The translations under genes were made by a program, and so were the position numbers. Below the pieces are notes generated by a model. That model was given only the letters and a program-made list of their open reading frames with translations, did not search any database and was not told the DNA's origin. Below, piece after piece: positions 8,609 to 18,937 of a stretch of DNA of 37,486 nucleotides (position 1 is its first letter; every line of letters begins with the position of its first letter). This stretch comes from Candidatus Kuenenia stuttgartensis. GTDB lineage: Bacteria > Planctomycetota > Planctomycetia > Pirellulales > UBA1268. The DNA lies in assembly GCA_945877135.1 (NCBI GenBank), contig CAMCQY010000022.1, positions 1 to 37,486 of the forward strand, written 5' to 3'.

Positions 8609-10636
8609 ATGACACAGACCCTCACGCCACCTCGCCCCGCTGCCGCCGCTCGGCCGCTCGTCGGTGACGACCGCCCTGCAGCCACGGCCGCCCAGCCGAT
8701 CGGCAGCCGCGACTGGATCGTAGAGGCCGTCTGTGGCGGCGTCATCGTCTGCTGCCTGATCGGGGCCGGATTCCTCCTGCGGTCGATCGGACGACAGCGC
8801 AACGATCTGCAGCTTGTCATGGCGGTCGAGGGGACGCAGGGCATGCCGCCGCACGTGGCCTTGGCGACGGCGGCACTCGGCACGTTCCGCGGACTGGCCA
8901 CCGACGTCCTCTGGATCCGGGCGGACGAACTGCAGGCCAAGGGGCAGTATTTCGAGGCCCAGACACTCGCCGAATGGATCACATCGCTCCAGCCACATTT
9001 TGTGAACATCTGGGGCTTCCAGGCAATCAACATGGCCTACAACATTTCGGTGATGGCCGAGGAACCGTTCGACCGCTGGGGCTGGGTGAGTCGGGGGATC
9101 GAACTGTTGCGGTCCCAGGGCATCCCGTTGAATCCCAACGCTCCCAAGCTCTACGAGGATCTTGGCTACATCCTCATGGACAAGGTCGGCGGTGACCGCG
9201 ACCGCGAGCACTGGTTTCTGAAAGCCCGGCTCGCCAGCGACATGCAGGAGGTTCTCGGTGACAAGAATCAAGGCCGCACGGGGATGGAGGTCGTGGAGGC
9301 TTTCAAGTCGGTTGCCAGTGCCCCCGACACGCTGGCGGAGCTGCTCGACCAGCATCCGGAAATCCAGCCCGTGCTCGACACGCTCGCGAAGTTCGACGCC
9401 AAGCCCGACGAGGAATTCCTGCGGATGCTCGGACTGGTCGTGATGGTCAACGCCTCCAGCGACGCCGCCGCGATGACCGGCCGCGGCATTCCGGAGGGCA
9501 CCAACAAACCCCTCGTCGGCACGCTCCAAAGCGTGCCCGAGCTTGGCAAGCCCTGCTTCGAACTCTTGATCCCCCACCTCCAAAAGAGGGTGCTCCTCGA
9601 CCGCTATCGGATGGACGCGAAAAAGATGCTCGCACTGATGGAAAAGTATGGCCCAATGGACTGGCGGCACCCGAGCGCCCAGGGCATCTACTGGATGGAG
9701 GAGGGCTATGCCAAGTCGCTCGAGAGCCGCAACCGCGAGGGACGCAACGAGTTGCTCGTGATCAAGCGGCGGCTCAACATGATCGCAGAGCTGATGCGGA
9801 CCGGCCGGATCAGTTACGACGGCGTTTCAGACCGCGTGGACCTGCTGCCCGATCCGCGATTCATCCCCGCCTATGAAGCGGCTCTCGCTGAGGCGATTCA
9901 AATGATCCAATCCGAGGCGGGCGTCAGCACGCAGTATTGGAACCGGGCAGAAGTGGACGACCTGATGAAGGGCTGGGAACGGTTTTTGAACGAGGCCACG
10001 ATCATGGCCTATATCTATGGCGACGAGCCGAAGGCCAACGAATGCTTTAAGAAGCTCGTCAGCCTCGCTCAGGACCAGGGAATGGGCGACCAGCCGATCT
10101 ACCGGGAGTCGCTCCAGGCGTTCGTGACGCTTCGCCTCGGTGACGTCATGAAACTCGATCTGAACAACACCCGGCAGTTCGTCGACGGCATGATCAACCG
10201 GGCGCTCGTGGATGGCCTCGGCCAGGGGCGGATGGACGTCTTCAACCGGTTCTTGAAGATGGCCTACAAGGTCTACGACAAGAAGTATTCGGTCAGCGAT
10301 CCAACGAAGGTCCGCGTGCAGAAACAGACCGACATCGGCTCGTTCCCCGAGCTCGTCGATGCGAGCTTCGAGGGCATGATGCGGCAAGGGAAGAGTCCGG
10401 TGCTCATGCGGGCCCGCATCTGGGCCTGGGCGCCAGAGGAACTCAAAATCCGAGCCTGGCCAAAACTCAAAGACTCGTTCACCGAGCAGGCGGTGGCCGG
10501 CGGTCTCGACCCGGCCCGGGCCTTCCCCAAGCCCAAGGGCTACGAGGATGACAAGGTGGAGGACACAAACGACTCGCCCAACGACACGATCGACACGACC
10601 GAACCTGTCGGTGCCGGCGACACAGGCCGTGGATGA
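8609..10636 (+). CDS. Uncharacterised membrane-anchored helical-repeat (TPR-like) protein
   Basis: Start MTQTLTPPRP; one TM (AVCGGVIVCCLIGAGFLL), then 'FRGLATDVLWIRADELQAKGQYFEAQTLAEWITSLQPHFVNIWGFQAINMAYNISV', resembling a conserved PVC-group family of unknown function. Confidence 0.7.
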   Translation: MTQTLTPPRPAAAARPLVGDDRPAATAAQPIGSRDWIVEAVCGGVIVCCLIGAGFLLRSIGRQRNDLQLVMAVEGTQGMPPHVALATAALGTFRGLATDVLWIRADELQAKGQYFEAQTLAEWITSLQPHFVNIWGFQAINMAYNISVMAEEPFDRWGWVSRGIELLRSQGIPLNPNAPKLYEDLGYILMDKVGGDRDREHWFLKARLASDMQEVLGDKNQGRTGMEVVEAFKSVASAPDTLAELLDQHPEIQPVLDTLAKFDAKPDEEFLRMLGLVVMVNASSDAAAMTGRGIPEGTNKPLVGTLQSVPELGKPCFELLIPHLQKRVLLDRYRMDAKKMLALMEKYGPMDWRHPSAQGIYWMEEGYAKSLESRNREGRNELLVIKRRLNMIAELMRTGRISYDGVSDRVDLLPDPRFIPAYEAALAEAIQMIQSEAGVSTQYWNRAEVDDLMKGWERFLNEATIMAYIYGDEPKANECFKKLVSLAQDQGMGDQPIYRESLQAFVTLRLGDVMKLDLNNTRQFVDGMINRALVDGLGQGRMDVFNRFLKMAYKVYDKKYSVSDPTKVRVQKQTDIGSFPELVDASFEGMMRQGKSPVLMRARIWAWAPEELKIRAWPKLKDSFTEQAVAGGLDPARAFPKPKGYEDDKVEDTNDSPNDTIDTTEPVGAGDTGRG

Positions 10637-10708
10637 GGTTCTCGCGAACGGCTACGATCGTGGGCCGCTCACACTTCCCTCCACGGCGTTTCTTTCCGGA
10701 ATCACATC

Positions 10709-11701
10709 ATGTACTTCGTACGGCGAAAGGGCAAAACCAGAGGGCCGTTGACGCTGGAGAAACTTCAGTCGCTGCGGGACCAAGACCGGCTCCGGATGCG
10801 TGACGAGATCAGTGAATCCGAGCATGGGCCATGGACCAGGCTGGCTGACATCTACGACGAACTGCTGGGTGATCCTGAAGCGAACGGCGACAACCAGGGC
10901 GACTTCGACGACGACTTTCTGATCGCGAAGCCCTCGTCACGGCGACAGTCCTCCAGGCAGACACTGGTGAACGCCAGCCCAAAACCAAGCGGGCAAAACG
11001 TCCTGTTTGGCCGCCAATTGAAGCCATGGCAAATGATCACAGCCGGTGTCGGCCTGGCATGTCTGGCGGTCCTGGCGGTCACAGCTGGGATCCTGCTGTC
11101 ACCATCTGTCAGTGCACCAAAAGATGACGATGAAACCGTCGCCGAGGAGCGATCCCCGGTGAAGGTACGCCCAGCCAATCCGCGGCCGGCTCAGGCCTCG
11201 CCGGCGAAGCCCAGCCCGCCAGCCATAGCCCAGGTAGCCTCTGCAACGCCGCGGGCCAGCGAGACGCCCACAGTACAGCCCAGCAGCATGCCAGCCCCGC
11301 CAACGGAATCGACGCCGCCAGCGACCGCCACCCCGCAGGCGGAGAGCGGTACGGCGATAGACCCGGCCAGCATCGACCACGTGGCCGGCATCCAGGCGGT
11401 TCTCACGGCCTACTACTCCGCCAGTAGCTGGGAGGAACGGTACCGCACGGCAGTACCCGGCGACGACGTGAAGAAGCTGATGAGCAGCCTGTATGAGGAC
11501 GTCGACTGGGTCTCGGTGCAGTGGAGCGTCGTCAAGATGCCCACGCAGGATGAACTCGTCGCGGCGGCCCAGGACGGCCAGCGGATCCGCGTCGACACCC
11601 TCACCAACGGCAACCCACACGCAGTTTTTCTGGCCTTCTCGCAGGGGCAGTGGCAGGTGGACTGGCTACAGAGCCTCAACCGTCTTTGGCTAAGCAAATA
11701 G
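10709..11701 (+). CDS. GYF_2-like domain membrane protein
   Basis: N-terminus MYFVRRKGKTRGPLTLEKLQSLRDQDRLRMRDEISESEHGPWTRLADI looks like a bacterial GYF_2 domain; then a TM, a Pro/Ala-rich linker and a small C-terminal domain. Confidence 0.7.
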   Translation: MYFVRRKGKTRGPLTLEKLQSLRDQDRLRMRDEISESEHGPWTRLADIYDELLGDPEANGDNQGDFDDDFLIAKPSSRRQSSRQTLVNASPKPSGQNVLFGRQLKPWQMITAGVGLACLAVLAVTAGILLSPSVSAPKDDDETVAEERSPVKVRPANPRPAQASPAKPSPPAIAQVASATPRASETPTVQPSSMPAPPTESTPPATATPQAESGTAIDPASIDHVAGIQAVLTAYYSASSWEERYRTAVPGDDVKKLMSSLYEDVDWVSVQWSVVKMPTQDELVAAAQDGQRIRVDTLTNGNPHAVFLAFSQGQWQVDWLQSLNRLWLSK

Positions 11702-11797
11702 CGGCAGCGGCTGGCGACTTGCGGTGCCGGTGAGGTATCATGCTGTCTTTCGCTTCCGGCTCGTTGGTGCCGGAATCCCTCTCCCCGCTCCCTCGCC

Positions 11798-12736
11798 ATG
11801 ACCGCCGCCCGCCCCAACCATTGGCTGCTCGCAGCGCTGTTTCCGCGGTGGGCTGTAGGCTGGCTGCTGGTCGCGGCCACGAGCCTGACGAACGACGCGG
11901 CTGCCGTGCAGCCGACGCCTGACGCCGCAGCCGGCCTGGCACGATCGCGGGTCTTCTCACCGGCCGAGGCGACCAGGCTCGTCGCCGCCCACCACAGCGG
12001 GCCGCTCACCGTGGATGTTCCAGCGATCGACGCCGAAACGGCGGCGATCCTTGCGGCGTGGGAGGGCGATCTTGCCATCGATCATCTCACGACACTCGAG
12101 CCCGCGGTAGCGGCAGCGCTGGGACGGCACCGCGGCCCCCTGTCGCTCTGCGGCGTGACAACGCTCTCGGTAGAGTCCGCCCGAGGGCTGGCAGGACACA
12201 GAGGGATTCTCTGGCTCGACGGCCTCCCGACGGTCAGCCCGGCGGCCGCTGGCGGGCTGGCGGATCACCAAGGACCACTGGTGATGAACGGCGTGGTGGT
12301 CCTGTTGCCGGCCGCGGGAATGGCTCTGGGGCGTCACGCCCACTGGCTCTCGCTTGCGAGACTCGACACAGTCGACCGGCCGCTCGCTCGGAGTCTCGCC
12401 AGGCATTCAGGCCCACTGTCGCTTGACGGCATCGTGCAGTTGACACCCCCCGTGGCGGCCGAACTCGCCACGCTCAAGCATCCGCTGTCGTTGGGTGGTG
12501 TTGTGAGCCTCGCGCCGCAGACGGCGGCTGCCCTTGCCGATCACCGTTCTTTGCTGGCACTCCCAAGGGTCTTTACCCTGCCGGTCGCCGTGGCTCGCAG
12601 CCTTGCCGATCATCAGGGCACGCTCTCCCTGCCGGCCGTCGACAGGCTGTCGTATGACGCTGCTGCCGCCCTCGCGCTGCACTGGAATCCACGGGCATTC
12701 AATGCCTTGGAATTCAGCGGTTCGCAGGACCACTAG
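11798..12736 (+). CDS. Exported protein made of 23-residue LRR-like repeats
   Basis: Signal-peptide-like N-terminus, then about 10 consecutive 23-aa units with consensus xTLSPxxAxALAxHxGPLSLxGV. Confidence 0.7.
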   Translation: MTAARPNHWLLAALFPRWAVGWLLVAATSLTNDAAAVQPTPDAAAGLARSRVFSPAEATRLVAAHHSGPLTVDVPAIDAETAAILAAWEGDLAIDHLTTLEPAVAAALGRHRGPLSLCGVTTLSVESARGLAGHRGILWLDGLPTVSPAAAGGLADHQGPLVMNGVVVLLPAAGMALGRHAHWLSLARLDTVDRPLARSLARHSGPLSLDGIVQLTPPVAAELATLKHPLSLGGVVSLAPQTAAALADHRSLLALPRVFTLPVAVARSLADHQGTLSLPAVDRLSYDAAAALALHWNPRAFNALEFSGSQDH

Positions 12737-15700
12737 CCGGGCTCGTCGACTGCCTCTCGCCATGATTGAGAACCGCCTCCAGACCGGCGGCATCGTTGAC
12801 GAGCGAGAGGAAGGACCTCTGTAGCCTGCTCGGCAGAGGCCGCGGCGTTGCGTGGCCGCGAACGGACGCCCTCCCCATTACCGCTGCAGCGTGCGACGTG
12901 TCCCCTTCGGCGACCGCAGACCGTGCAGCCAGCCATTCCACGCGGGCAGCGACCGGATGGCGTGGCGGCAGCGTGACGGCAGCGGCAGATGCGGCTGAGA
13001 CTGCCTCAGCCGCCTTGTCAACCCGCCCGCCTTCCCACCAGAGGGCAGCAAGGTTGGCGGCCGCCGCCACGGCGGCGGCGTCTGTGGTGGACGGCTTCAT
13101 CTGTCTGACGTACGGCAGCAGATCCTGTCCGGCCTGATCGGCCGTCGCTTCCCACTGCGGGTTGGCCGCCGCCTGCTGCGCCATGGCCAGCACCACCAGA
13201 TCGTCGGCCGCCGACGAGCGGGAGGAGACCTGACCCAGACTTACCAATCGATTGGCAATGTCGACCGCTCCCGCGGCATCCCCCGACAGGCGTCGCGCCT
13301 GCGTCGCAGCGATGAGGATTCCCCTGATGAGCCCAGGCCCCAGCGGCAGTCGACTGCCAAGCGCGACACAAAGGTCATCCGACTCGTCCCGAGCGGTCTG
13401 CAGATCACCCACGTCGCTGAGCAACTGGACCGCGGAAACGCGTCCTGCCAACGCAGCGACCGCAGCCGGCAACGGTATGCGGTCCAGTTCGCCGACTGTT
13501 TTCAAGAGGCCGCGGGCCTCCTCGAGATGAACGGCCGCTGCCCCCGGTTCGCCCCGGCCCAGATCGATCCTGGCCAGCAGCAGCAGCGGCCTGGCCGCCC
13601 CCTGTGGATCGACGGCAGCATTCTTTCGGATGGTTGTCAGTGCCTGATTGGCCAGCGGCTTCGCCCGCTCGTATTCGCCACACTCGGCCAACAACGTCGC
13701 CAGACGAAACGCCGCATCGGCTACCTGCGGGTCGGTAGGGCCAAGCAATTTCCACCGTGTGCTGCCGAGCCGCTCGAGCAGTTTTTTTCCCCGAACCAGG
13801 TCCCCCTGAGAAATGGCGATCGTGGAGCTTTGGTCGAGCACGTCGGCGACGCGCCGGCTCGACTCACCAGAATCTCGAACGGCGAGGGCAAGCGCTTCCT
13901 CGCAGAACATGATCGCCTCCTGCCCGTTACCGATGACATGGGAGCTCCAGGCGGCGAGCAGCAACTGTTCGACGGTCAGCGCTGCCGGCGCTTTGGTTCC
14001 CAGCGTCCGCTGACGGGCCACGGCGGTCCGCAGCTGAAGCCCGCTTCGCGAGGCGGCAACGAACGGGGATCGCTTCACCGGCGTTGCCGCAGGAGACGCG
14101 GCTGAAGGTGGCCCCTCGTCGACTCGCTCCGCAGCCGGCGGGCTGGAACGCGTTTCGGCTGGATCGACGGCGGCGGGAACACCCCCCTCGGCCCCATTGG
14201 CAAGCGTCTCCAGGTTGCCGAGGTAGACCATCATGTTTTCCAGCCCCTGTCGGGCAGCGCCAGGCTTTTTCTTCTTTTTTGGATCACCGCCGTAGAGCCT
14301 CGTCGCCGCATCGAGGGCCCGCCGAGCCTTGTCGGCCTGGGCGCTGACGGCCGTGCCGGGGGCCAACGTGGGACCTTCATCCTGGCCCACGGCAGCCGGG
14401 CCAGCGGTCTGGTCCGGGCCTGTCTGCGTCCGTGAGACGGCGGCCCGTCCAGCGGTGTCGGCCGATTTTTTGGCAAGGATCGCGGCAAAATCGGAACCTG
14501 CGGTCGACGGGGCACGAACGGCGGCGTTCCTGCCACCCCTCACCCCATCCCCCGACTTGCCCGCCACCCGGACCTGCTCCTGACCCGCTCGCTCCGCGCG
14601 AAGCCGGGCGGCCACGGCAGCGGCATGTCCGGCTCCCCATACCGGCTGCACAAGCGCGGCCGACTCGTTCAGGATTTGCTGCATGCGGCTTGTCTGGCCA
14701 CGCGCCTGACTGAGTGTCGCCGAATGCCTGGCGATTCCAGCTATCAAAAGCGGGTCTGTGGGTTTCTTCTTTTCGGCAGCCTCCAGGGCCGCCGCCAGCC
14801 ACCTGGCAGCCGGCTCGAACTCCCGACGTTCCGCGTGCAGATCGGCCAGCCGACACAGATCACCAACATCGGCATCCGCCGCCAAGTTTTTCTGAGACTC
14901 ACTCTCACGCACCTCTGCCAGCAGCCGCGCCGCGGCGGCAGTATCGCCCCGCCTTGCCTGGATCGCTGACTGTTTCAGCAGGTAGCACAACACCCGAGGA
15001 TGGGCCCGCCCAAACGTCCGTTGATCGGCATCCACCGCACGCTGCACGAGTTTCTCGGCCTCTTCGAACTTCCCTGCCGCCTCCTGGGCCAGCGCCAACT
15101 GATACATCACGATGCCAGCCAAGGCCGGCTGTGATACCTTCACAAGGTTAGCCGCCTGCAAGACGCGGGATCGCACCGCCGCGGCCGATTCGTCCTGACT
15201 TCCCGCCGGCAGCAGCTCCTCCAGCAGTTCGAAGGCGTGGAGCAGGCTGCGGTCGTCCAGGAGCGGTCCGGTGCGTACCAGCGTGTCGAGGCAGCGGAGT
15301 GCGGCGTCGCGATCCCCCACAGCGACGGCGACATTTGCCGAACCACACAACGCCTCGCGAAGCGCGGCGATCTGCGGCTTGGTCGCCTTCGCTATGGCGG
15401 TTGCGACCTTTGCGGCCACCAGGTCATCGATCTCCGACGCCCGCCGCAGATCTCGCTGCCCACGGGCAGCGTCGGCCAGACGGACCGCCGCCACGAGCGT
15501 GGTCGGATGGCCGTCGCCGAGTGCTGTGGCGGCGATTTCGAGCCCGCGACTGTAGAGCGGGACGGCGCTGGACCAATCGAGCGTCTGCGGCCGCATGTCG
15601 GCCAACGCGATGAGCATCCCCGTCCGTTCGGCCCGCTCAGGCCCGCTCAGGCCCGCCTTGGGATCGTCCAATGCCGCAATCGATTCGCGGAGTAGTTCGA

Positions 15701-18074
15701 CCGCCTCTTCCCGCTGACCATCTCGGTATTTCTGCCATGCCGAGGCCGTGACTCCAGCGGCATCCTTCAGCCTCGCCGACCGCGCGTCGGCGGGGAGGGG
15801 CGATGCTGCCGCTGCCACGCTAGGTCGCGAGGGAACGGCCGCACTCGGCTTGGCCGGCCCGCCGGGATCGGCCTTGGAAAGCCGCCTCTCGGCAGCCTGC
15901 AGGCTCGCCGCTACCTCTCGTGCCTTGGCAAGGTTGGTCTCAGACTCCTCATCGACCGTGAGCATCTTCTTCAGCTTTGACGTATCGACGGCAACATCCT
16001 CGCCGCCGCCAGCATCGCCGACCGACTTACCCATGGCTGCCTCGCCTGCCACCGCCCGCTCGAGGTATCTGCGGGCGATTTCGGCTTCGCCGCGGGTCTC
16101 ATGAATCTGGGCAAGCTTTTTGAGAAGTTTGATCGTGTCTGTCTGCGGCGTGGCCGGGTCAGCGTCGTAGGCGGCCAGCAGCCGGGTCATCAGCGGCAAG
16201 GCCGCATCGTTCTGCCGCAGCGCCAGTCGCACCAGCGCCAGCGGCTTGAGCGTCGCGATCGTCACTGGGTGATCGGGACCGACACTCGCCTCCCAGATCG
16301 CCAGACCGCGAGCGAGCGACTCCTCCGCCTGCTCGTTAGCCCCGATCGCACGGTAGCTGACTGCCAGCGGCACCAGAATGGCGGCCACCTCGGGGTCGGT
16401 AGCCGATCGCACCTGCTCCACGATCTCGATCGCCTTCTGGTAAAGCGCCACCGCATCGGGGTGGTTCCCGGCCGCCTGCCGGGCATTGGCCAGCCTGACC
16501 ATCACGTCGGCGACCCGTTCATGCTGCTGCCCAAACTGCTGCTGCCGGAGACCGATCAGGGCAGCGCGGGTTTCCATCGCCCGATCGGCGTTCCCCGTCC
16601 GCTCCTCGAGCCCCGCCACCCCCTCCACCAAAGCGCAGAGGTCTCCCTCGAAGGCATCACTTCGCCGCGCGACGCCCCGGTCGATGAGCGTCTTGAGAAT
16701 TCCGGCCGACGTAGCGAGGTCTCCCGCCTGTGCTGCACACGCACCCGCCTCGGCAAGCAGGGCGAGCGTTTCGGCATGGAAGGGGCCACGGACTCGTTTT
16801 GACACCGCAAGCGCATGGTCGAGCAACGGCAACGCCGCTTTGGTGTCGCCACTGCCCAGCAGACAACGCCCGAGGCCAGCCTCGTCTGCGGCCCGGTCTG
16901 GATGATCGGCACCGAGTAATTTGGTGTCGAGTTCCAGGGCCCGTCGAAAGAGTTCGGCCGCCGGGCCGAGATCCTGACCCTCGAGATGCACCTCGGCCGC
17001 CGCCCGCAGGGCTGCCGCCGCCTGCGGATCGTCACGGGCAACGAGCGGCTCGATCGCCGACACGATCGGCCCGCAGGCTGCCTGAGCCGCAGCCGTGTCG
17101 CCCCGCATCCCATCAAGCTTCAACAGCAGCAACGAGTCGATCAACACCGCCGCATGGCCTTCACCCAAGAGCTTCCGATCGGTCGACCGCGCCCGCTCGA
17201 GAGACACTCCCGCGGCGTCGAGGTCTCCGCATTCGGCCTGCAGTTCAGCCAGTTGCCGTAACGCACTCGCGACGGCAGGTGGATCGGCGCGGGCCCGTTC
17301 ATGGGTCGTGATCGCCGTGGCCAGCGGCTCGATCGCGGCTGCCGCATTGCCCTGCCAGGCCTGGGCCCGCGCGAGTAGCGTGGCGGTCGCCAAGACCTCC
17401 GCCAGCCGGCCTGCCCGCTGCTGCCGTCGCTTCAGCAACTGCTCCAATTCCGCCTGACCGGCGGCGGACTCACCAAGCCCGAAGTGCACCTCAGCCAACC
17501 GCTCCAGTGCCGCCTCTGTCGACGGATGACCTGGTCCGACCGACTTGCCGAAGAGTTCGACCGCCTTGGTGAGCAGGTCTGCAGCCGGCTCGAATATCCC
17601 CACACCCATCTGCGCTCTGGCTAGCAGCACAAGCGCGGCGGCAGTCTCCACCGGCGAGACCTCCCTGCCTTCGGCCGTCAGAGCATCGCGCAGGGCGACC
17701 GCTTTCCGCAGTGGGTTCTGAGCCTCTGCACACTGACCGTTCTCCAGGAGGATCAGACCAGCCAGATCGAGCACGGGCAGCGTATCGGGATGGTTGTCGC
17801 CAAGCGTCTTCTTGATCAGCGTGTTGGCCACCCGCAGGTCGGCGAGTGCCTCGGTAATCTGTCCGGCCTCCCGCTTCCGCTGGGCGTCGCGCAGGCACTG
17901 GGCAACCCGCACGCCAGTTTCCAGGTCAGCCTCGCCCGGGGCTGCGGCTGGCGGCTGGGCAGCCGCATCAGAAATGGTCATCGCCAGCAGACAGCAGCAC
18001 CCGGCAGCAAGCTTCGACCAACTGGCTGCCCGGGCCGAGACCGTCTTGCGGATTGTCGTGATCGGCGCGATCAT
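12714..18074 (-). CDS. Large exported TPR-repeat protein (kinesin-light-chain-like TPRs)
   Basis: 1786-aa ORF; signal peptide (LAAGCCCLLAMTISDAAAQ); repeated units such as 'LGDNHPDTLPVLDLAGLILLENGQCAEAQNPLRKAVALRD' and 'LGADHPDRAADEAGLGRCLLGSGDTKAALPLLDHALAVSKRV'. Confidence 0.85.
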   Translation of the reverse strand: MIAPITTIRKTVSARAASWSKLAAGCCCLLAMTISDAAAQPPAAAPGEADLETGVRVAQCLRDAQRKREAGQITEALADLRVANTLIKKTLGDNHPDTLPVLDLAGLILLENGQCAEAQNPLRKAVALRDALTAEGREVSPVETAAALVLLARAQMGVGIFEPAADLLTKAVELFGKSVGPGHPSTEAALERLAEVHFGLGESAAGQAELEQLLKRRQQRAGRLAEVLATATLLARAQAWQGNAAAAIEPLATAITTHERARADPPAVASALRQLAELQAECGDLDAAGVSLERARSTDRKLLGEGHAAVLIDSLLLLKLDGMRGDTAAAQAACGPIVSAIEPLVARDDPQAAAALRAAAEVHLEGQDLGPAAELFRRALELDTKLLGADHPDRAADEAGLGRCLLGSGDTKAALPLLDHALAVSKRVRGPFHAETLALLAEAGACAAQAGDLATSAGILKTLIDRGVARRSDAFEGDLCALVEGVAGLEERTGNADRAMETRAALIGLRQQQFGQQHERVADVMVRLANARQAAGNHPDAVALYQKAIEIVEQVRSATDPEVAAILVPLAVSYRAIGANEQAEESLARGLAIWEASVGPDHPVTIATLKPLALVRLALRQNDAALPLMTRLLAAYDADPATPQTDTIKLLKKLAQIHETRGEAEIARRYLERAVAGEAAMGKSVGDAGGGEDVAVDTSKLKKMLTVDEESETNLAKAREVAASLQAAERRLSKADPGGPAKPSAAVPSRPSVAAAASPLPADARSARLKDAAGVTASAWQKYRDGQREEAVELLRESIAALDDPKAGLSGPERAERTGMLIALADMRPQTLDWSSAVPLYSRGLEIAATALGDGHPTTLVAAVRLADAARGQRDLRRASEIDDLVAAKVATAIAKATKPQIAALREALCGSANVAVAVGDRDAALRCLDTLVRTGPLLDDRSLLHAFELLEELLPAGSQDESAAAVRSRVLQAANLVKVSQPALAGIVMYQLALAQEAAGKFEEAEKLVQRAVDADQRTFGRAHPRVLCYLLKQSAIQARRGDTAAAARLLAEVRESESQKNLAADADVGDLCRLADLHAERREFEPAARWLAAALEAAEKKKPTDPLLIAGIARHSATLSQARGQTSRMQQILNESAALVQPVWGAGHAAAVAARLRAERAGQEQVRVAGKSGDGVRGGRNAAVRAPSTAGSDFAAILAKKSADTAGRAAVSRTQTGPDQTAGPAAVGQDEGPTLAPGTAVSAQADKARRALDAATRLYGGDPKKKKKPGAARQGLENMMVYLGNLETLANGAEGGVPAAVDPAETRSSPPAAERVDEGPPSAASPAATPVKRSPFVAASRSGLQLRTAVARQRTLGTKAPAALTVEQLLLAAWSSHVIGNGQEAIMFCEEALALAVRDSGESSRRVADVLDQSSTIAISQGDLVRGKKLLERLGSTRWKLLGPTDPQVADAAFRLATLLAECGEYERAKPLANQALTTIRKNAAVDPQGAARPLLLLARIDLGRGEPGAAAVHLEEARGLLKTVGELDRIPLPAAVAALAGRVSAVQLLSDVGDLQTARDESDDLCVALGSRLPLGPGLIRGILIAATQARRLSGDAAGAVDIANRLVSLGQVSSRSSAADDLVVLAMAQQAAANPQWEATADQAGQDLLPYVRQMKPSTTDAAAVAAAANLAALWWEGGRVDKAAEAVSAASAAAVTLPPRHPVAARVEWLAARSAVAEGDTSHAAAVMGRASVRGHATPRPLPSRLQRSFLSLVNDAAGLEAVLNHGERQSTSPASGPANR
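15631..15656. repeat. 10-bp tandem repeat (gcccgctcag x2.6) inside the TPR gene
   Basis: Read directly: gcccgctcag gcccgctcag gcccgc. Confidence 0.9.
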
Positions 18075-18125
18075 GAATGGGTACTCGCGTTGCGTTGTGT
18101 CTGCCGTTTACAAGCCCAGGCTCCC

Positions 18126-18893
18126 ATGATATCCCCGCCCCAGACGCCCGCCACACTCCCTTGGCCGGCGTGCCGCCGACTTTCGGCATTGATGCTTTCG
18201 GGCCTCGTGCTGTCGACCGGCGGTGCGCTGCGGCCGGCGGCCGGCGTGGATCCGGCCAGCATGACGACGCTTTCAGCCGCGGAGGCGGCTGATCTGGCCA
18301 GTCGTGCGGAGGGCCTGATCGGGTTGGATGCCGTCAAGCAACTCACTCCCGACGCCGCGTTGCAACTGGCCCGTCACACTCAAGGGCTCTCACTGGATGG
18401 ACTCCCGACGGTCGACGCGGCGACGGCCCGGGCGCTGGCGATGCACGGACGACTCGATCGGTTCGACCAAGACGCTGAGTTCGACGTCGGCGGCATCCTC
18501 GAGAAAATCGACGCCTACTTCGCCTCCTCCACCGGCCAGGAATTGGACGTCGCCGATATCGACGCCCTGCTGGCGAATCTGGCCGGGCCGACGGATGACG
18601 AGACAGACGGTGGGGCCGACGCTGCGCCGGCAGACCCTTGGCTCTCGCTGGGAGGATTGCAGACGATCAGTCCTGAGGTGGCATCCGCCCTGGCGATTCA
18701 TGACGGACCGCTGCTTCTCGATGGACTGACCAAAATCTCCACAGAGGTGGCGAGTTCGTTGGCGACACATTCTGGCGAACTCTCCCTGGCCGGACTGACT
18801 CAGCTTTCGGACGATGCCCGAGCGGCTCTGGCGGAACACGACGGACCCGTGACCCTCCCCGACGCGCTCGTATCGGCGGCCGGCAGGCCGTAA
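18126..18893 (+). CDS. Exported protein with an interrupted 23-residue LRR-like repeat array
   Basis: ATG at 18126 in ORF 17790..18893; units such as 'QTISPEVASALAIHDGPLLLDGL' and 'TKISTEVASSLATHSGELSLAGL' match the 11798..12736 repeats; acidic insertion in the middle. Confidence 0.65.
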   Translation: MISPPQTPATLPWPACRRLSALMLSGLVLSTGGALRPAAGVDPASMTTLSAAEAADLASRAEGLIGLDAVKQLTPDAALQLARHTQGLSLDGLPTVDAATARALAMHGRLDRFDQDAEFDVGGILEKIDAYFASSTGQELDVADIDALLANLAGPTDDETDGGADAAPADPWLSLGGLQTISPEVASALAIHDGPLLLDGLTKISTEVASSLATHSGELSLAGLTQLSDDARAALAEHDGPVTLPDALVSAAGRP

Positions 18894-18937
18894 CAGCGTC
18901 AAAACCTGTCGTGGCATCGCCCCGGGCACCGGCACGT

